A stretch of DNA of 64,000 bases, from positions 466,001 to 530,000 of the forward strand of contig NZ_CP089518.1 of the NCBI RefSeq assembly GCF_025917685.1, written 5' to 3'. This DNA comes from Bacillus cereus (lineage in GTDB: Bacteria; Bacillota; Bacilli; Bacillales; Bacillaceae_G). The position numbers were made by a program, and so were the translations under genes. Positions within the stretch are counted from its first letter, which is position 1. Each line of letters opens with the position of its first letter. Of this stretch, positions 35,844-44,230 are shown piece by piece. Under the pieces are notes generated by a model that was not told the DNA's origin, did not search any database, and worked only from the letters and a program-made list of their open reading frames with translations.

Positions 35844-38093
35844 ATGACTCAAGTATTAGAAAATGTTAAAAACGCATGGGAAAACTTTAAAGGTGAAAAA
35901 TGGAAAGCAGAGATTGATGTTCGCGATTTCATTTTAAATAATGTAAACGTTTACGAGGGAGAGGACTCTTTCTTAGCGGAGGCAACTGAAGCAACGAAGA
36001 AACTTTGGGATCAAGTAATGGATTTAACAACAAAGGAACGTGAAAACGGTGGCGTTCTTGATATGGATACAAAAATTGTTTCTTCTATTACATCACATGA
36101 ACCAGGATATTTAAATAAAGATATTGAGAAAGTGGTCGGTTTCCAAACTGATAAACCATTTAAACGTTCTTTACAACCATATGGTGGTATTCGTATGGCG
36201 GAACAAGCTTGTGAAGCGTATGGATATGAAATGGATAAAGAACTTAGCAGTATTTTCAGAGACTGGCGTAAAACTCATAATCAAGGTGTATTTGATGCAT
36301 ACACACCAGAAATGAAAGCGGCTCGTAAGTCAGGTGTTATTACTGGTCTTCCAGATGCATATGGACGTGGACGTATTATCGGTGATTATCGCCGCGTAGC
36401 ATTATATGGTATAGATCGTTTAATTGAAGCGAAAAAAGCTGATTTTAATTTAACTGGTGGTGTAATGAGCGAAGAGACAATGCGCTTACGCGAAGAATTA
36501 TCTGAGCAAATGCGTGCACTTCAAGAGTTAAAACAGATGGCTGCTTCTCATGGATTCGATATTTCTAAGCCAGCTACAAATACACAAGAGGCTTTCCAAT
36601 GGTTATACTTTGCTTATCTTGCAGCAATTAAAGAGCAAAACGGGGCAGCAATGAGTCTTGGACGTACATCTACATTCTTAGATGTTTACATTGAAAGAGA
36701 TTTAGCAAATGGTACTTTAACAGAAGAAGAAGCACAAGAAATCGTGGATCATTTCATTATGAAGTTACGTCTTGTGAAATTCGCAAGAACACCTGATTAT
36801 AATGAACTATTCTCTGGTGATCCAACTTGGGTAACTGAATCTATCGGTGGTATGGCGTTAGACGGTCGTCCGTTAGTAACAAAAAACTCATTCCGTTTCT
36901 TGCATACATTAGATAATTTAGGACCAGCTCCAGAACCAAACTTAACAGTTCTTTGGTCTAAACAATTACCAGAGAACTTTAAAAACTACTGTGCGAAAAT
37001 GTCTATTAAAACATCAGCAATTCAATATGAAAATGATGACATTATGCGTCCTGATTACGGCGATGACTACGGTATTGCTTGTTGTGTATCTGCAATGAGA
37101 ATTGGTAAACAAATGCAGTTCTTCGGAGCACGTGCAAACTTAGCGAAAGCATTACTATATGCGATTAATGGCGGTAAAGATGAAAAATCGAAAGCGCAAG
37201 TTGGTCCTGAGTATGCACCAATTGCTTCTGAAGTATTAGATTACGAAGAAGTTATGCATAAGTTTGATATGACAATGGAATGGTTAGCAGGTCTATATTT
37301 AAACACATTAAATGTTATCCACTACATGCACGATAAATATAGCTACGAACGTATTGAAATGGCGCTTCATGATACAAATGTTCTTCGTACAATGGCAACA
37401 GGTATCGCAGGATTGTCTGTAGTAGCAGACTCATTAAGTGCAATTAAATACGCAAAAGTAAAACCAGTTCGTGATGAAAATGGTATTGCAGTTGACTTCG
37501 AAATTGAGGGGGATTTCCCTAAATACGGTAACAATGATGATCGTGTAGATGAAATCGCAGTAAATCTTGTGAAAACATTTATGAACAAGATTCGCAAACA
37601 TAAAACATACCGTAACTCTGTTCATACAATGTCAATCTTAACAATTACATCTAACGTCGTATACGGTAAGAAAACTGGTAACACTCCAGATGGCCGTCGT
37701 ACTGGAGAACCATTTGCACCGGGTGCAAACCCAATGCATGGCCGTGATACAAAAGGTGCATTGGCGTCATTATTATCTGTAGCTAAATTACCATATGAAG
37801 ATGCACAAGATGGTATTTCAAATACATTCTCTATTATTCCAAAAGCACTTGGTAAAGAAGATGATGTACAAGTACGCAACTTAGTATCTATGCTTGATGG
37901 ATATGCAATAAAAGAAGGACATCACTTAAATATTAACGTATTTAATCGTGAAACATTAATGGATGCAATGGAGCACCCTGAAAAATATCCACAATTAACA
38001 ATTCGTGTATCTGGTTACGCTGTTAACTTTATTAAATTAACTCGTGAACAACAAATTGATGTAATTAACCGTACAATGCATGAAAGCATGTAA
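35844..38093 (+). CDS. pflB: Formate C-acetyltransferase (pyruvate formate-lyase)
   Basis: A 749-residue glycyl-radical enzyme that cleaves pyruvate with CoA to acetyl-CoA and formate under anoxia. The catalytic Cys-Cys pair is in [13 protein letters not shown], and the radical Gly724 is in [11 protein letters not shown] near the C-terminus. The ATG at 35844 follows GGAGGAGATTAGG; an upstream ATG overlaps this ribosome site. The activase gene follows after a short gap with a stem-loop. B. subtilis lacks pfl, so this is a marker of fermentative capacity in the B. cereus group. Confidence 0.96.
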   Translation: MTQVLENVKNAWENFKGEKWKAEIDVRDFILNNVNVYEGEDSFLAEATEATKKLWDQVMDLTTKERENGGVLDMDTKIVSSITSHEPGYLNKDIEKVVGFQTDKPFKRSLQPYGGIRMAEQACEAYGYEMDKELSSIFRDWRKTHNQGVFDAYTPEMKAARKSGVITGLPDAYGRGRIIGDYRRVALYGIDRLIEAKKADFNLTGGVMSEETMRLREELSEQMRALQELKQMAASHGFDISKPATNTQEAFQWLYFAYLAAIKEQNGAAMSLGRTSTFLDVYIERDLANGTLTEEEAQEIVDHFIMKLRLVKFARTPDYNELFSGDPTWVTESIGGMALDGRPLVTKNSFRFLHTLDNLGPAPEPNLTVLWSKQLPENFKNYCAKMSIKTSAIQYENDDIMRPDYGDDYGIACCVSAMRIGKQMQFFGARANLAKALLYAINGGKDEKSKAQVGPEYAPIASEVLDYEEVMHKFDMTMEWLAGLYLNTLNVIHYMHDKYSYERIEMALHDTNVLRTMATGIAGLSVVADSLSAIKYAKVKPVRDENGIAVDFEIEGDFPKYGNNDDRVDEIAVNLVKTFMNKIRKHKTYRNSVHTMSILTITSNVVYGKKTGNTPDGRRTGEPFAPGANPMHGRDTKGALASLLSVAKLPYEDAQDGISNTFSIIPKALGKEDDVQVRNLVSMLDGYAIKEGHHLNINVFNRETLMDAMEHPEKYPQLTIRVSGYAVNFIKLTREQQIDVINRTMHESM

Positions 38094-38104
38094 GTGAAAA
38101 AAGT

Positions 38105-38137
38105 GTCCCTCCGCTTTTAATCTATATAGCGGAGGGG
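38105..38137 (+). other. Stem-loop between pflB and pflA
   Basis: CCCTCCGCT / AGCGGAGGG nine-pair stem without a following T-run. It probably protects the 3' end of pflB mRNA or lowers pflA expression relative to pflB. Confidence 0.6.
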
Positions 38138-38164
38138 GGCTGTTTCAATAAAGGAGGAAGTAAC

Positions 38165-38896
38165 ATGGTAAAAGGAAGAATACATTCTGTAGAGTCTTGT
38201 GGTACTGTTGATGGCCCAGGGATTCGTTATGTCATATTTACACAAGGGTGTTTATTACGTTGTCAATATTGTCATAATGCTGATACGTGGGAAATCGGTA
38301 AGGGTAAAGAAATAACAGTTGAAGAAGTGATGCAGGATGTGACATGTTACCTTCCATTTATTGAAGCTTCTGGAGGCGGTATAACAGTTAGCGGTGGAGA
38401 GCCACTATTACAGCTAGACTTCTTAATTGAGTTGTTTAAAAAGTGTAAAGAAGCTGGTATCCATACAACGATCGATTCTTCTGGCGGTTGTTATTCTGAA
38501 GAACCAGAATTCCAAAATAAGCTAGATATGTTAATGGATTATACAGATTTAGTTTTATTGGATTTGAAGCATATTGATTCAAAGAAACATCGTAAATTAA
38601 CAGGGAAACCAAATGAACACATTTTACAATTTGCTCGTTATTTATCGGATAAAAAGAAACCAATTTGGGTAAGACATGTATTGGTTCCTGGTGTTACCGA
38701 TGGTGAAGAGGATCTGCAAAAATTATCAAGTTTTATTCAAAGTCTATCGAATGTTAAGAAAGTGGAAGTGTTGCCATATCATAAACTCGGTGTTTATAAA
38801 TGGGAGGCACTTGGGCATAAGTATCCACTTGCGGATGTGAATCCACCGACAGAAGAAAATGTTGAGCATGCAAAACATATTTTAAAAGCAGTCTAA
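38165..38896 (+). CDS. pflA: Pyruvate formate-lyase activating enzyme
   Basis: A 243-residue radical SAM activase that installs the glycyl radical in PflB. The 4Fe-4S motif is Cys29-x3-Cys33-x2-Cys36 in [11 protein letters not shown]; the SAM-binding [14 protein letters not shown] is also present. The ATG follows AAAGGAGG. It sits 71 bp after pflB on the same strand. The terminator begins inside its last codons. Confidence 0.96.
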   Translation: MVKGRIHSVESCGTVDGPGIRYVIFTQGCLLRCQYCHNADTWEIGKGKEITVEEVMQDVTCYLPFIEASGGGITVSGGEPLLQLDFLIELFKKCKEAGIHTTIDSSGGCYSEEPEFQNKLDMLMDYTDLVLLDLKHIDSKKHRKLTGKPNEHILQFARYLSDKKKPIWVRHVLVPGVTDGEEDLQKLSSFIQSLSNVKKVEVLPYHKLGVYKWEALGHKYPLADVNPPTEENVEHAKHILKAV

Positions 38897-38920
38897 TCCA
38901 AATATTGGATTAGACTTTTT
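38891..38920 (+). terminator. Terminator of the pfl operon
   Basis: GTCTAATCCAA / TTGGATTAGAC with a three-base loop, then TTTTTG; the stop codon of pflA is part of the stem. Confidence 0.88.
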
Positions 38921-38925
38921 GTTTC

Positions 38926-39022
38926 TTTATCCCGCTATTTGTGGACAGTAAACACCCGATTGGTGAAGGCTAATAATTAGCGGGGGACGAAAAACCCCCC
39001 ACTGATTAAAGTTTCACTTTAT
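38926..39022 (+). repeat. bcr1-like repeat, short form (copy D)
   Basis: 97 bp between TTTAT ends (38926-38930 and 39018-39022). It keeps the left end TATCCCGCTATT, the CCCGATTGG block and the right GGGG/CCCC hairpin, but lacks the central ACTCCCACCT hairpin of copy C. It lies six bases after the pfl terminator. Confidence 0.75.
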
Positions 39023-39399
39023 AATAAAATCTAGAGTATATATTCGGAACAGAGTATACTGAAGATAGAATATCCATATTTTTGTAAAGAATAAGCGGAG
39101 AAATTTACATAATTGTAAAGGGAAATCAAAATAGTAAAAAGAATTAAGAAGTAAAAGAGTGAGTATCATGAAATATAGAACATTTGTAAGTTATTGCGAA
39201 AGCTCTTATAGGAAAGTATAATGTAAAGATATGAGCACAGATAGGATTAAGGGGTCAATCTTATATGCTTTGCATATCCACGACAGGTACATAGCTAACA
39301 GGAGAATATTGGAATCCGAGTATGTAATGTTTAAGGAAAATGTTTTTCCTATTGTCGTATATGCAATATGGAGAAACAAAAAGCTAGGAGTGGATTTGT
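39023..39399 (+). other. Long upstream region of ugtP without a clear gene
   Basis: 377 bp. A 17-codon frame at 39168 (MKYRTFVSYCESSYRKV) has a poor ribosome site, and a 71-codon frame at 39231 is out of frame with, and runs into, ugtP; neither is convincing. The segment 39260-39330 (CTTTGCATATCC...GGAATCCGAG) looks structured, but I match it to no riboswitch. Confidence 0.3.
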
Positions 39400-40566
39400 T
39401 TGATAAAAAACCCCAAGGTTTTAATATTAACTGCACATTACGGTAACGGCCATGTGCAAGTAGCGAAAACATTAGAACAAACCTTTCGCCAAAAAGGAAT
39501 CAAAGATGTAATTGTATGCGACTTGTTTGGAGAATCACATCCAGTTATAACCGATATTACAAAATATTTATATTTAAAAAGTTATACGATAGGAAAAGAA
39601 TTATATCGTTTGTTTTATTATGGTGTAGAGAAAATTTATGATAAAAAAATAGCATCTTGGTATGCGAATTTTGGGAGAAAGCGTTTGAAATCGCTATTAC
39701 AGGTAGAGAAACCGGATATTGTTATTAATACCTTTCCAATCATCGCTGTACCAGAATTGAAAAAGCAAATAGGTATTTCTATTCCTGTTTATAACGTATT
39801 AACGGATTTTTGCGTTCATAAAATATGGATCCATCGAGAAGTAGATCGTTATTTTGTAGCAACCGATCATGTGAAAAAAGTGATGGTTGATATTGGTGTG
39901 CCTGCAGAGCAAATTGTTGAAACAGGGATTCCGATTCGTGGTAGTTTTGAGCTAAAGATAAATCCAGAAATTATATATAATAAATATCAGTTATGTAAGG
40001 ATAAAAAGATTTTACTAATTGTAGCAGGTGCTCATGGTGTGCTAGGAAGTGTAAAAGAGCTATGCCAGTCATTTATGTCAGTACCAAACTTACAAGTGGT
40101 TGTCGTTTGTGGAAAAAACGAAGCTTTAAAGCAGGATTTATTGGGGCTGCAGGAGCAAAGTTCTGATACTTTAAAAGTATTTGGTTATGTTGAAAACATT
40201 GATGAATTATTCCGTGTTACTTCTTGTATGATTACGAAGCCTGGTGGTATTACATTAAGCGAAGCAGCAGCATTACAAGTACCTGTCATTTTATATAAGC
40301 CTGTCCCAGGACAAGAAAATGAAAATGCGTTGTATTTTGAAAGAAAAGGGGCTGCAGTTGTAATCCGTGATGATAGTGAAGTTTTTGCAAAAACAGAGGC
40401 GTTATTGCAAGATGATATAAAGCTTCTCCAAATGAAAGAAGCGATGAAAAGTATTTATCGTCCTGAACCAGCTGGTCATATCGTGGATGCAATTTTGGCA
40501 GAAAATCATGCAGAGCCGAGTCGTATACCTATTAAATCACCAGCTCTTGCCGAATCTTTTACTTAA
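39400..40566 (+). CDS. ugtP: Processive diacylglycerol beta-glucosyltransferase UgtP
   Basis: A 388-residue GT28-family enzyme that adds glucose from UDP-glucose to diacylglycerol, making the glycolipid anchor of lipoteichoic acid; in B. subtilis it also links nutrient state to cell size. Motifs: [18 protein letters not shown] at the N-terminus (MGDG-synthase-like domain) and [39 protein letters not shown] in the nucleotide-sugar site. The start is TTG with AGGAG nine bases before it. Single gene with its own terminator. Confidence 0.94.
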   Translation: MIKNPKVLILTAHYGNGHVQVAKTLEQTFRQKGIKDVIVCDLFGESHPVITDITKYLYLKSYTIGKELYRLFYYGVEKIYDKKIASWYANFGRKRLKSLLQVEKPDIVINTFPIIAVPELKKQIGISIPVYNVLTDFCVHKIWIHREVDRYFVATDHVKKVMVDIGVPAEQIVETGIPIRGSFELKINPEIIYNKYQLCKDKKILLIVAGAHGVLGSVKELCQSFMSVPNLQVVVVCGKNEALKQDLLGLQEQSSDTLKVFGYVENIDELFRVTSCMITKPGGITLSEAAALQVPVILYKPVPGQENENALYFERKGAAVVIRDDSEVFAKTEALLQDDIKLLQMKEAMKSIYRPEPAGHIVDAILAENHAEPSRIPIKSPALAESFT

Positions 40567-40570
40567 TATG

Positions 40571-40607
40571 AAACCCCTCTTTTAAACTTTTAAAGAGGGT
40601 TTTTTTA
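40571..40607 (+). terminator. Terminator after ugtP
   Basis: AAACCCCTCTTTTAAA / TTTAAAGAGGGTTTTTTT stem with T-run. Confidence 0.9.
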
Positions 40608-40640
40608 TTATTGTAACAAAAGTAAGCCTGAATTATTAAC

Positions 40641-40831
40641 TTATCCACAAAGGATTACGCTTTCATTAGACAGTAAAATCGGAATATTAACAACTATATC
40701 CACATAGTCCACAATTTTTAGAAAATTATCCACAATTCGTGCGTTTGGTGTTTAGTTAAATAAATGAATTCGCAAAAGATTTTTGGAATTTATGCACAAT
40801 TCTATGGATTTTGTGGATAAAGTTGTCCACA
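40641..40831. other. DnaA-box cluster in an intergenic region
   Basis: Three exact DnaA boxes TTATCCACA: 40641-40649 (+), 40726-40734 (+) and 40812-40820 (as TGTGGATAA, minus). Three more have one mismatch: ATATCCACA at 40696, TTATGCACA at 40790 and TTGTCCACA at 40823. TAGTCCACA at 40705 has two. All lie in 190 bp of A/T-rich, gene-free DNA between convergent ugtP and yfhE, so they do not sit in a promoter. DnaA titration or origin control is the natural reading. No dnaA/dnaN genes are nearby, so this is not oriC. Confidence 0.75.
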
Positions 40832-40864
40832 AAAAAGGTTCCTTATTTATAAGGAACCTTTTTT
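40831..40864. terminator. Bidirectional terminator-like palindrome
   Basis: AAAAAAGGTTCCTTA / TAAGGAACCTTTTTT. It touches the last DnaA-like box and may close the cluster or terminate the minus-strand yfhE transcript. Confidence 0.75.
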
Positions 40865-40891
40865 GCCAATTCATTGAAAAATCTTATACAA

Positions 40892-40938
40892 TGAAACTGA
40901 ATAATTAGGGGGGAAAACCTTCTAATTATTCAGTTTCA
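40892..40938 (-). repeat. 17-bp perfect inverted repeat (bcr1-related tail or yfhE terminator)
   Basis: TGAAACTGAATAATTAG and its exact inverse flank a 13-base loop. The right part, CAGTTTCACTTTA, is the same tail as in the bcr1 copies, and AATTAGGGGGG recalls their right hairpin. It abuts the stop codon of yfhE. It could be an eroded element recruited as terminator. Confidence 0.55.
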
Positions 40939-40940
40939 CT

Positions 40941-41060
40941 TTAAATACTTTTTGAGCGATATCCCGCTGCACGATCTGCTTTTCGAAATTCTCGTTGATA
41001 AAGAACTTCTTGTGTACTAGATAATGTGTTTTTCGCTTTGTCACGTTTCTTTTTATCCAT
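40941..41060 (-). CDS. yfhE: YfhE family small protein
   Basis: A 39-residue basic protein, MDKKKRDKAKNTLSSTQEVLYQREFRKADRAAGYRSKSI, matching the YfhE family of Bacillus (conserved LSSxQEVxYxxEFKxADRAAG). The function is unknown. The ATG follows GAGGTGATTTGTA. Other yfh genes (yfhF, recX, yfhH, yfhJ, yfhP) lie further right, supporting the identification by synteny. Confidence 0.82.
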   Translation of the reverse strand: MDKKKRDKAKNTLSSTQEVLYQREFRKADRAAGYRSKSI

Positions 41061-41170
41061 TACAAATCACCTCGTGTCTTAAAGTCACTATCTATCGTTT
41101 CCAAAGACATGGGGTGATATACATATATGTCAAACGGTTAATGATTAATTATTATTTCTAAAAATTTAGA

Positions 41171-41728
41171 TTACGCTTCTTTTAAGTGGTGGGCGTCTTG
41201 GAATGTTGTATCTCGCATTGTAGCAAGTGTATATTGATCTTTTGGAATTTCATATAGGTTATATACTTCTTCATTTGCGTTAATTTCATCATAAACGGCT
41301 TTTCTTGTTTCATTTGCTAGATTTACATATTGTAGTTTTTCGGCAGCTTTAATAGAACGAATATTTATTTTGCGAATACGCATAAAAATTGTTTCAATAT
41401 CTAATTCGTAGAAAAGTTCGCTAAAAAATGAATCTTTCGCCAATTTATTATAGCCTTTGCCATGGTATGGTTTTCCAAGCCATGTTCCAAGGAATCCGGC
41501 TTTTTCTTGCACATCAAATAAGGTAATTGTTCCGATAGGGTTACCCCATTCATCTAAAATTGTGCGTGAAATTAATTCCCCACGCTCTTCAGCTTCAATC
41601 GTTTGTTTCGTTAAAAATAAATATTCCTCATAAGAATAAGCCTTTTGACGCACAAAAGGGAAGACAGCTGGATCCACCATTAATTCGTATAGAACGTGGC
41701 TGTCGTGTAAGTCGCGTTTTTTCAACAC
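41171..41728 (-). CDS. GNAT family N-acetyltransferase
   Basis: A 185-residue acetyltransferase of the RimJ/RimL type. Acetyl-CoA-binding region: GFLGTWLGKPYHGKGYNKLAKDSFFSELF, where the loop is the degenerate Q/GxxGxG/A; then IRKINIRSIKAAEKLQY, the typical N-x-x-S-x-x-x-x-E-K-x-G/L end. The ribosome site GAGGAGGAG serves either GTG at 41728 or TTG at 41725, the latter at better spacing. It is preceded by an unusual leader with a tRNA-like fold and a strong terminator (41770-41877), so attenuation is likely. The substrate is unknown. Confidence 0.85.
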   Translation of the reverse strand: MLKKRDLHDSHVLYELMVDPAVFPFVRQKAYSYEEYLFLTKQTIEAEERGELISRTILDEWGNPIGTITLFDVQEKAGFLGTWLGKPYHGKGYNKLAKDSFFSELFYELDIETIFMRIRKINIRSIKAAEKLQYVNLANETRKAVYDEINANEEVYNLYEIPKDQYTLATMRDTTFQDAHHLKEA

Positions 41729-41769
41729 ACTAACTCCTCCTCACACGAGGGTAGCATGACGAAAAAGCA

Positions 41770-41818
41770 CCCCACCCTCGAAATTTTTATATCAATCTTT
41801 AAAAAATTTCGGGGTGGG
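41770..41818 (-). terminator. Strong leader terminator overlapping the tRNA-like T-arm
   Basis: On the minus strand, segment A (41818-41802, CCCACCCCGAAATTTTT) pairs with segment B (41788-41770, AAAAATTTCGAGGGTGGGG) in 17 pairs with one bulged A, followed by TGCTTTTTCG. Segment A contains the 3' strand of the T-stem of the tRNA-like RNA. Segment B can also pair (CGAGGGT) with ACCCTCG at 41746-41752, next to the GNAT ribosome site. Confidence 0.75.
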
Positions 41819-41877
41819 AATCGAACCCACTAGAACCAGTTTATAACGCTGGTGGCGCACCATTTGCCTTCCCCATT
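41807..41877 (-). ncRNA. tRNA-like RNA in the leader of the GNAT gene
   Basis: 71 nt. The T-arm is perfect (GTGGG-TTCGATT-CCCAC). An anticodon-type arm has CCAG/CTGG plus one C-A mismatch and a seven-base loop GTTATAA; at canonical positions the anticodon would be UAU. A D-arm GGC...GCC with a GG in its loop is present. The acceptor is poor: three G-C pairs, then mismatches, and no CCA is encoded. It is therefore not a normal tRNA. B. cereus is reported to make a tRNA-like RNA called tRNA-Other that is charged by LysRS1 plus LysRS2; this could be that gene, but I cannot confirm it. A regulatory tRNA mimic is the alternative. Confidence 0.6.
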
Positions 41878-41885
41878 CATCAATT

Positions 41886-41900
41886 TGAAAATGATAATCA
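41886..41900 (-). promoter_or_regulatory. Fur-like box in the leader
   Basis: TGATTATCATTTTCA (minus strand) fits the Fur 7-1-7 palindrome with two symmetric mismatches. It lies in the loop of a 9-bp inverted repeat ATCAATTTG / CAAATTGAT (about 41878-41912), just before the tRNA-like sequence. Confidence 0.35.
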
Positions 41901-41929
41901 CGACACAAATTGATTATGGTTTCATTCAG

Positions 41930-41960
41930 TTTATAATCGTATAATACTTTATCTAGTCAA
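41930..41960 (-). promoter_or_regulatory. Candidate sigma-A promoter for the leader/GNAT unit
   Basis: TTGACT (41960-41955) is followed after 17-19 bases by ATTATA/TATAAA (41937-41930). It would start a transcript about 45 bases before the tRNA-like RNA. Confidence 0.5.
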
Positions 41961-41969
41961 AAAAATAAA

Positions 41970-43100
41970 CTAGTTTTTTTTATTTTTTTTGTAAATTATT
42001 TTCCCATCAATCATAGTTAGTACAGGCTTGGCTAAATAATGGAAAGGATGATGTGTCCATAACACGAGATCGGCGTCTTTTCCAACCTCAATGCTTCCAA
42101 TTCTATCCTCTAAACGTAAATTTCGCGCTGGAAATATAGTGATTCCTTCCAATGCAGTTTTCTCGTCTAATCCTTCCCTTACTGCGACAGCAGCACAAAC
42201 ATTTAAATATTGAATGGGTGTATAGGGATGATCTGTTGTTATAGAAACTTCCACTCCATTTTTTGATAATATATGGTAAGTATCCCATGTTTTGTTTTTT
42301 AGTTCGATTTTAGAACGGCGTGTAAGAGTGGGGCCAACTGAAACCTTCAAATTGTGTTTCGAAAGCTCTTCAACAATAAAGTGTCCTTCTGTACAATGCT
42401 CAATACGTAAATCAAGATTGAATTCTGTTGCAAAGCGTAAAGCAGAACTAATATCGTCAGCACGGTGAGCGTGAATACGTACCGGTATTTCGCGGCGTAG
42501 TGCTTTTAAAATAGGAAGCATTCGAAAATCTGCTTCATGCCCGTAGTGCTGTGCTTCATAGAATGATTCGCGAAGTACCCCCATAATCCCCATACGTGTT
42601 ATGGATTCTTTTGTTCCATTACTATGGATCTTTTTGGGATTTTCTCCAAAGGCAATTTTTAAACCAGCAGGTTCTTGAATAATCATGTGATCAATACAAG
42701 TTCCAGCAGTTTTTATTACACAAGTAGTACCGCCGATAATATTTTGACTCCCAGGCATAACGTGAACAGTTGTGATCCCGTTTTGTACAGCGTCTTGAAA
42801 TGCAATATCAAAAGGATGGATTCCGTCTAAAGAGCGGATATGTGGTGTTGAAACTTCAGATGTTTCATTTGCATCATTGCCAGCCCAACCAGTGCCTTCA
42901 TCATAGAGACCAAGGTGAGTATGGACATCAATAAATCCAGGTAAGAGATGAAGGGCTCGTGCATCTATAACGGTCATATCTTGAGTAGGCTGAATAGAAG
43001 GTTTGACCTCAGCAATTCGTTCTCCTATAACAAGTACATCCCCTTGAAATTTTTGAGATGTAATAGGATATACAATGGCTTGTTTGAGCAATATTTTCAT
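41970..43100 (-). CDS. Amidohydrolase (imidazolonepropionase-like)
   Basis: A 376-residue metal-dependent hydrolase of the amidohydrolase superfamily. The first metal site is GFIDVHTHLGL, later ligands are in VRIHAHRADD and LRIEHCTEG, and the catalytic Asp is in SITTDHPYTP. The C-terminal beta-sandwich has IGSIEVGKDADLVLWTHHPF. The family includes imidazolonepropionase, prolidase-like and isoaspartyl dipeptidases; the substrate is not predictable. The ATG follows GAGGTACCT. No clear terminator lies between it and the GNAT leader promoter. Confidence 0.85.
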   Translation of the reverse strand: MKILLKQAIVYPITSQKFQGDVLVIGERIAEVKPSIQPTQDMTVIDARALHLLPGFIDVHTHLGLYDEGTGWAGNDANETSEVSTPHIRSLDGIHPFDIAFQDAVQNGITTVHVMPGSQNIIGGTTCVIKTAGTCIDHMIIQEPAGLKIAFGENPKKIHSNGTKESITRMGIMGVLRESFYEAQHYGHEADFRMLPILKALRREIPVRIHAHRADDISSALRFATEFNLDLRIEHCTEGHFIVEELSKHNLKVSVGPTLTRRSKIELKNKTWDTYHILSKNGVEVSITTDHPYTPIQYLNVCAAVAVREGLDEKTALEGITIFPARNLRLEDRIGSIEVGKDADLVLWTHHPFHYLAKPVLTMIDGKIIYKKNKKN

Positions 43101-43243
43101 AGGTACCTCATTTCTGTTACTTTACAATGTTAATGGAATTTAAGAAAAAGTAACTGAAAGGTTATTTGTGCAGTAATGCTCTGGATCCTAGAAAATGAAA
43201 GTTTTGAAAGGGGACCCCCTTGTAAAGCTGTGTTTTAGAAGTA

Positions 43244-44149
43244 CTACATTGTATGCGAAAGTATATTTTGTAATGCATGGTTTACTGTCGGAAATGTGTA
43301 TTGGTACCCATGTTCAATTGCTTTAATAGGTAATACATGTTGCCCTTCTAGTACAAGTATACTCATCTCACCCAATAAAGCGTGAAGCATAAATGAAGGG
43401 ACAGGTAACCAATGAGGCTTTCCCATTATAGTTGCAATGGTTTCTCCAAATTCCTTCATTCGTATAGGTAGGGGGGCTGTAATATTAAGAGGACCATCAA
43501 TTTCTTCTTTGTGTATGATGAAGTCAATCATGCGAACGACATCGTCTATATGAATCCATGATAACCATTGGTTTCCAGATCCAATTGTACCTCCGATATA
43601 GAATCGATAGGGAAGTAGCATTTTTGGAAGAGCTCCTCCGTCGGCACCTAATACGACTCCGAATCTTGAGTAGATTGTTCTTATTCCAAGAGAATGTGCT
43701 TTAGATGATTCTTGCTCCCATAAAAATACTGTTTCTGCTAAAAAGTCATTTCCTGGAATTTCTTGTTGCTCGGTAAAAGACTCTGTTTCAGATGTTCCGT
43801 AGTATCCAATAGCGCTTGCGTTAATAAATGTGTGTGGTTTTGTACCAAGTGCTTGCAATTGTTTAATGAGTCCTTTTGTTGTTTGAATTCTACTGTTTAA
43901 AATTGCTGCTTTTTGTTTCTTTGTCCATCTACCATTAATAGACTCTCCAGCTAGATTAATAACTACATCGATAGAAGAGAGGGGGAAGGTCTGTAAATCC
44001 GGTGTCCATTGTACGTATTGAAGGTTAGTGTGTGAAGTTTTAGTAGTTTTTTTTCGAGTGAGAATGTAAACAGTATATCCTTTTTGAATAAAAAAACTAG
44101 AAAGGTATTTGCCGATAAAGCCAGAGCCACCAGAAATTGCGATTTTCAC
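43244..44149 (-). CDS. yfhF: SDR epimerase YfhF (TIGR01777 family)
   Basis: A 301-residue NAD(P)-binding protein. The N-terminal loop is ISGGSGFIGKYLSSFF, and the family block INASAIGYYGTSETESFTEQ is the signature of the SulA/YfcH/TIGR01777 epimerases; its partner WLSWIHIDDVVRMI is intact. A C-terminal DUF1731-type part follows. The start is GTG at 44149, eight bases after GAGGAGG; an ATG two codons upstream is too close to that site. It is divergent from recX, as yfhF-recX in B. subtilis are neighbours. Confidence 0.9.
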   Translation of the reverse strand: MKIAISGGSGFIGKYLSSFFIQKGYTVYILTRKKTTKTSHTNLQYVQWTPDLQTFPLSSIDVVINLAGESINGRWTKKQKAAILNSRIQTTKGLIKQLQALGTKPHTFINASAIGYYGTSETESFTEQQEIPGNDFLAETVFLWEQESSKAHSLGIRTIYSRFGVVLGADGGALPKMLLPYRFYIGGTIGSGNQWLSWIHIDDVVRMIDFIIHKEEIDGPLNITAPLPIRMKEFGETIATIMGKPHWLPVPSFMLHALLGEMSILVLEGQHVLPIKAIEHGYQYTFPTVNHALQNILSHTM

Positions 44150-44230
44150 AATCATTTCCTCCTCATTATATATATTCTTGAAAAACAAAAATGTTTCTCG
44201 ACTATGTTAAAATAGTAGAGAGGTGAGAGT

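Noticed and set aside
39231..39446. 71-codon frame upstream of ugtP
   Set aside because: It overlaps the ugtP start in another frame, lacks a ribosome site, and its composition is not protein-like.
40641..40831. Interpreting the DnaA boxes as the chromosomal origin
   Set aside because: There is no dnaA, dnaN, gyrase or rpmH gene nearby and no AT-rich unwinding element with the usual layout; a titration-type cluster fits better.
41807..41877. Calling the tRNA-like sequence an ordinary tRNA gene
   Set aside because: The acceptor stem does not pair over seven bases, the anticodon stem has a C-A mismatch, position 8 is not U, and no CCA is encoded.
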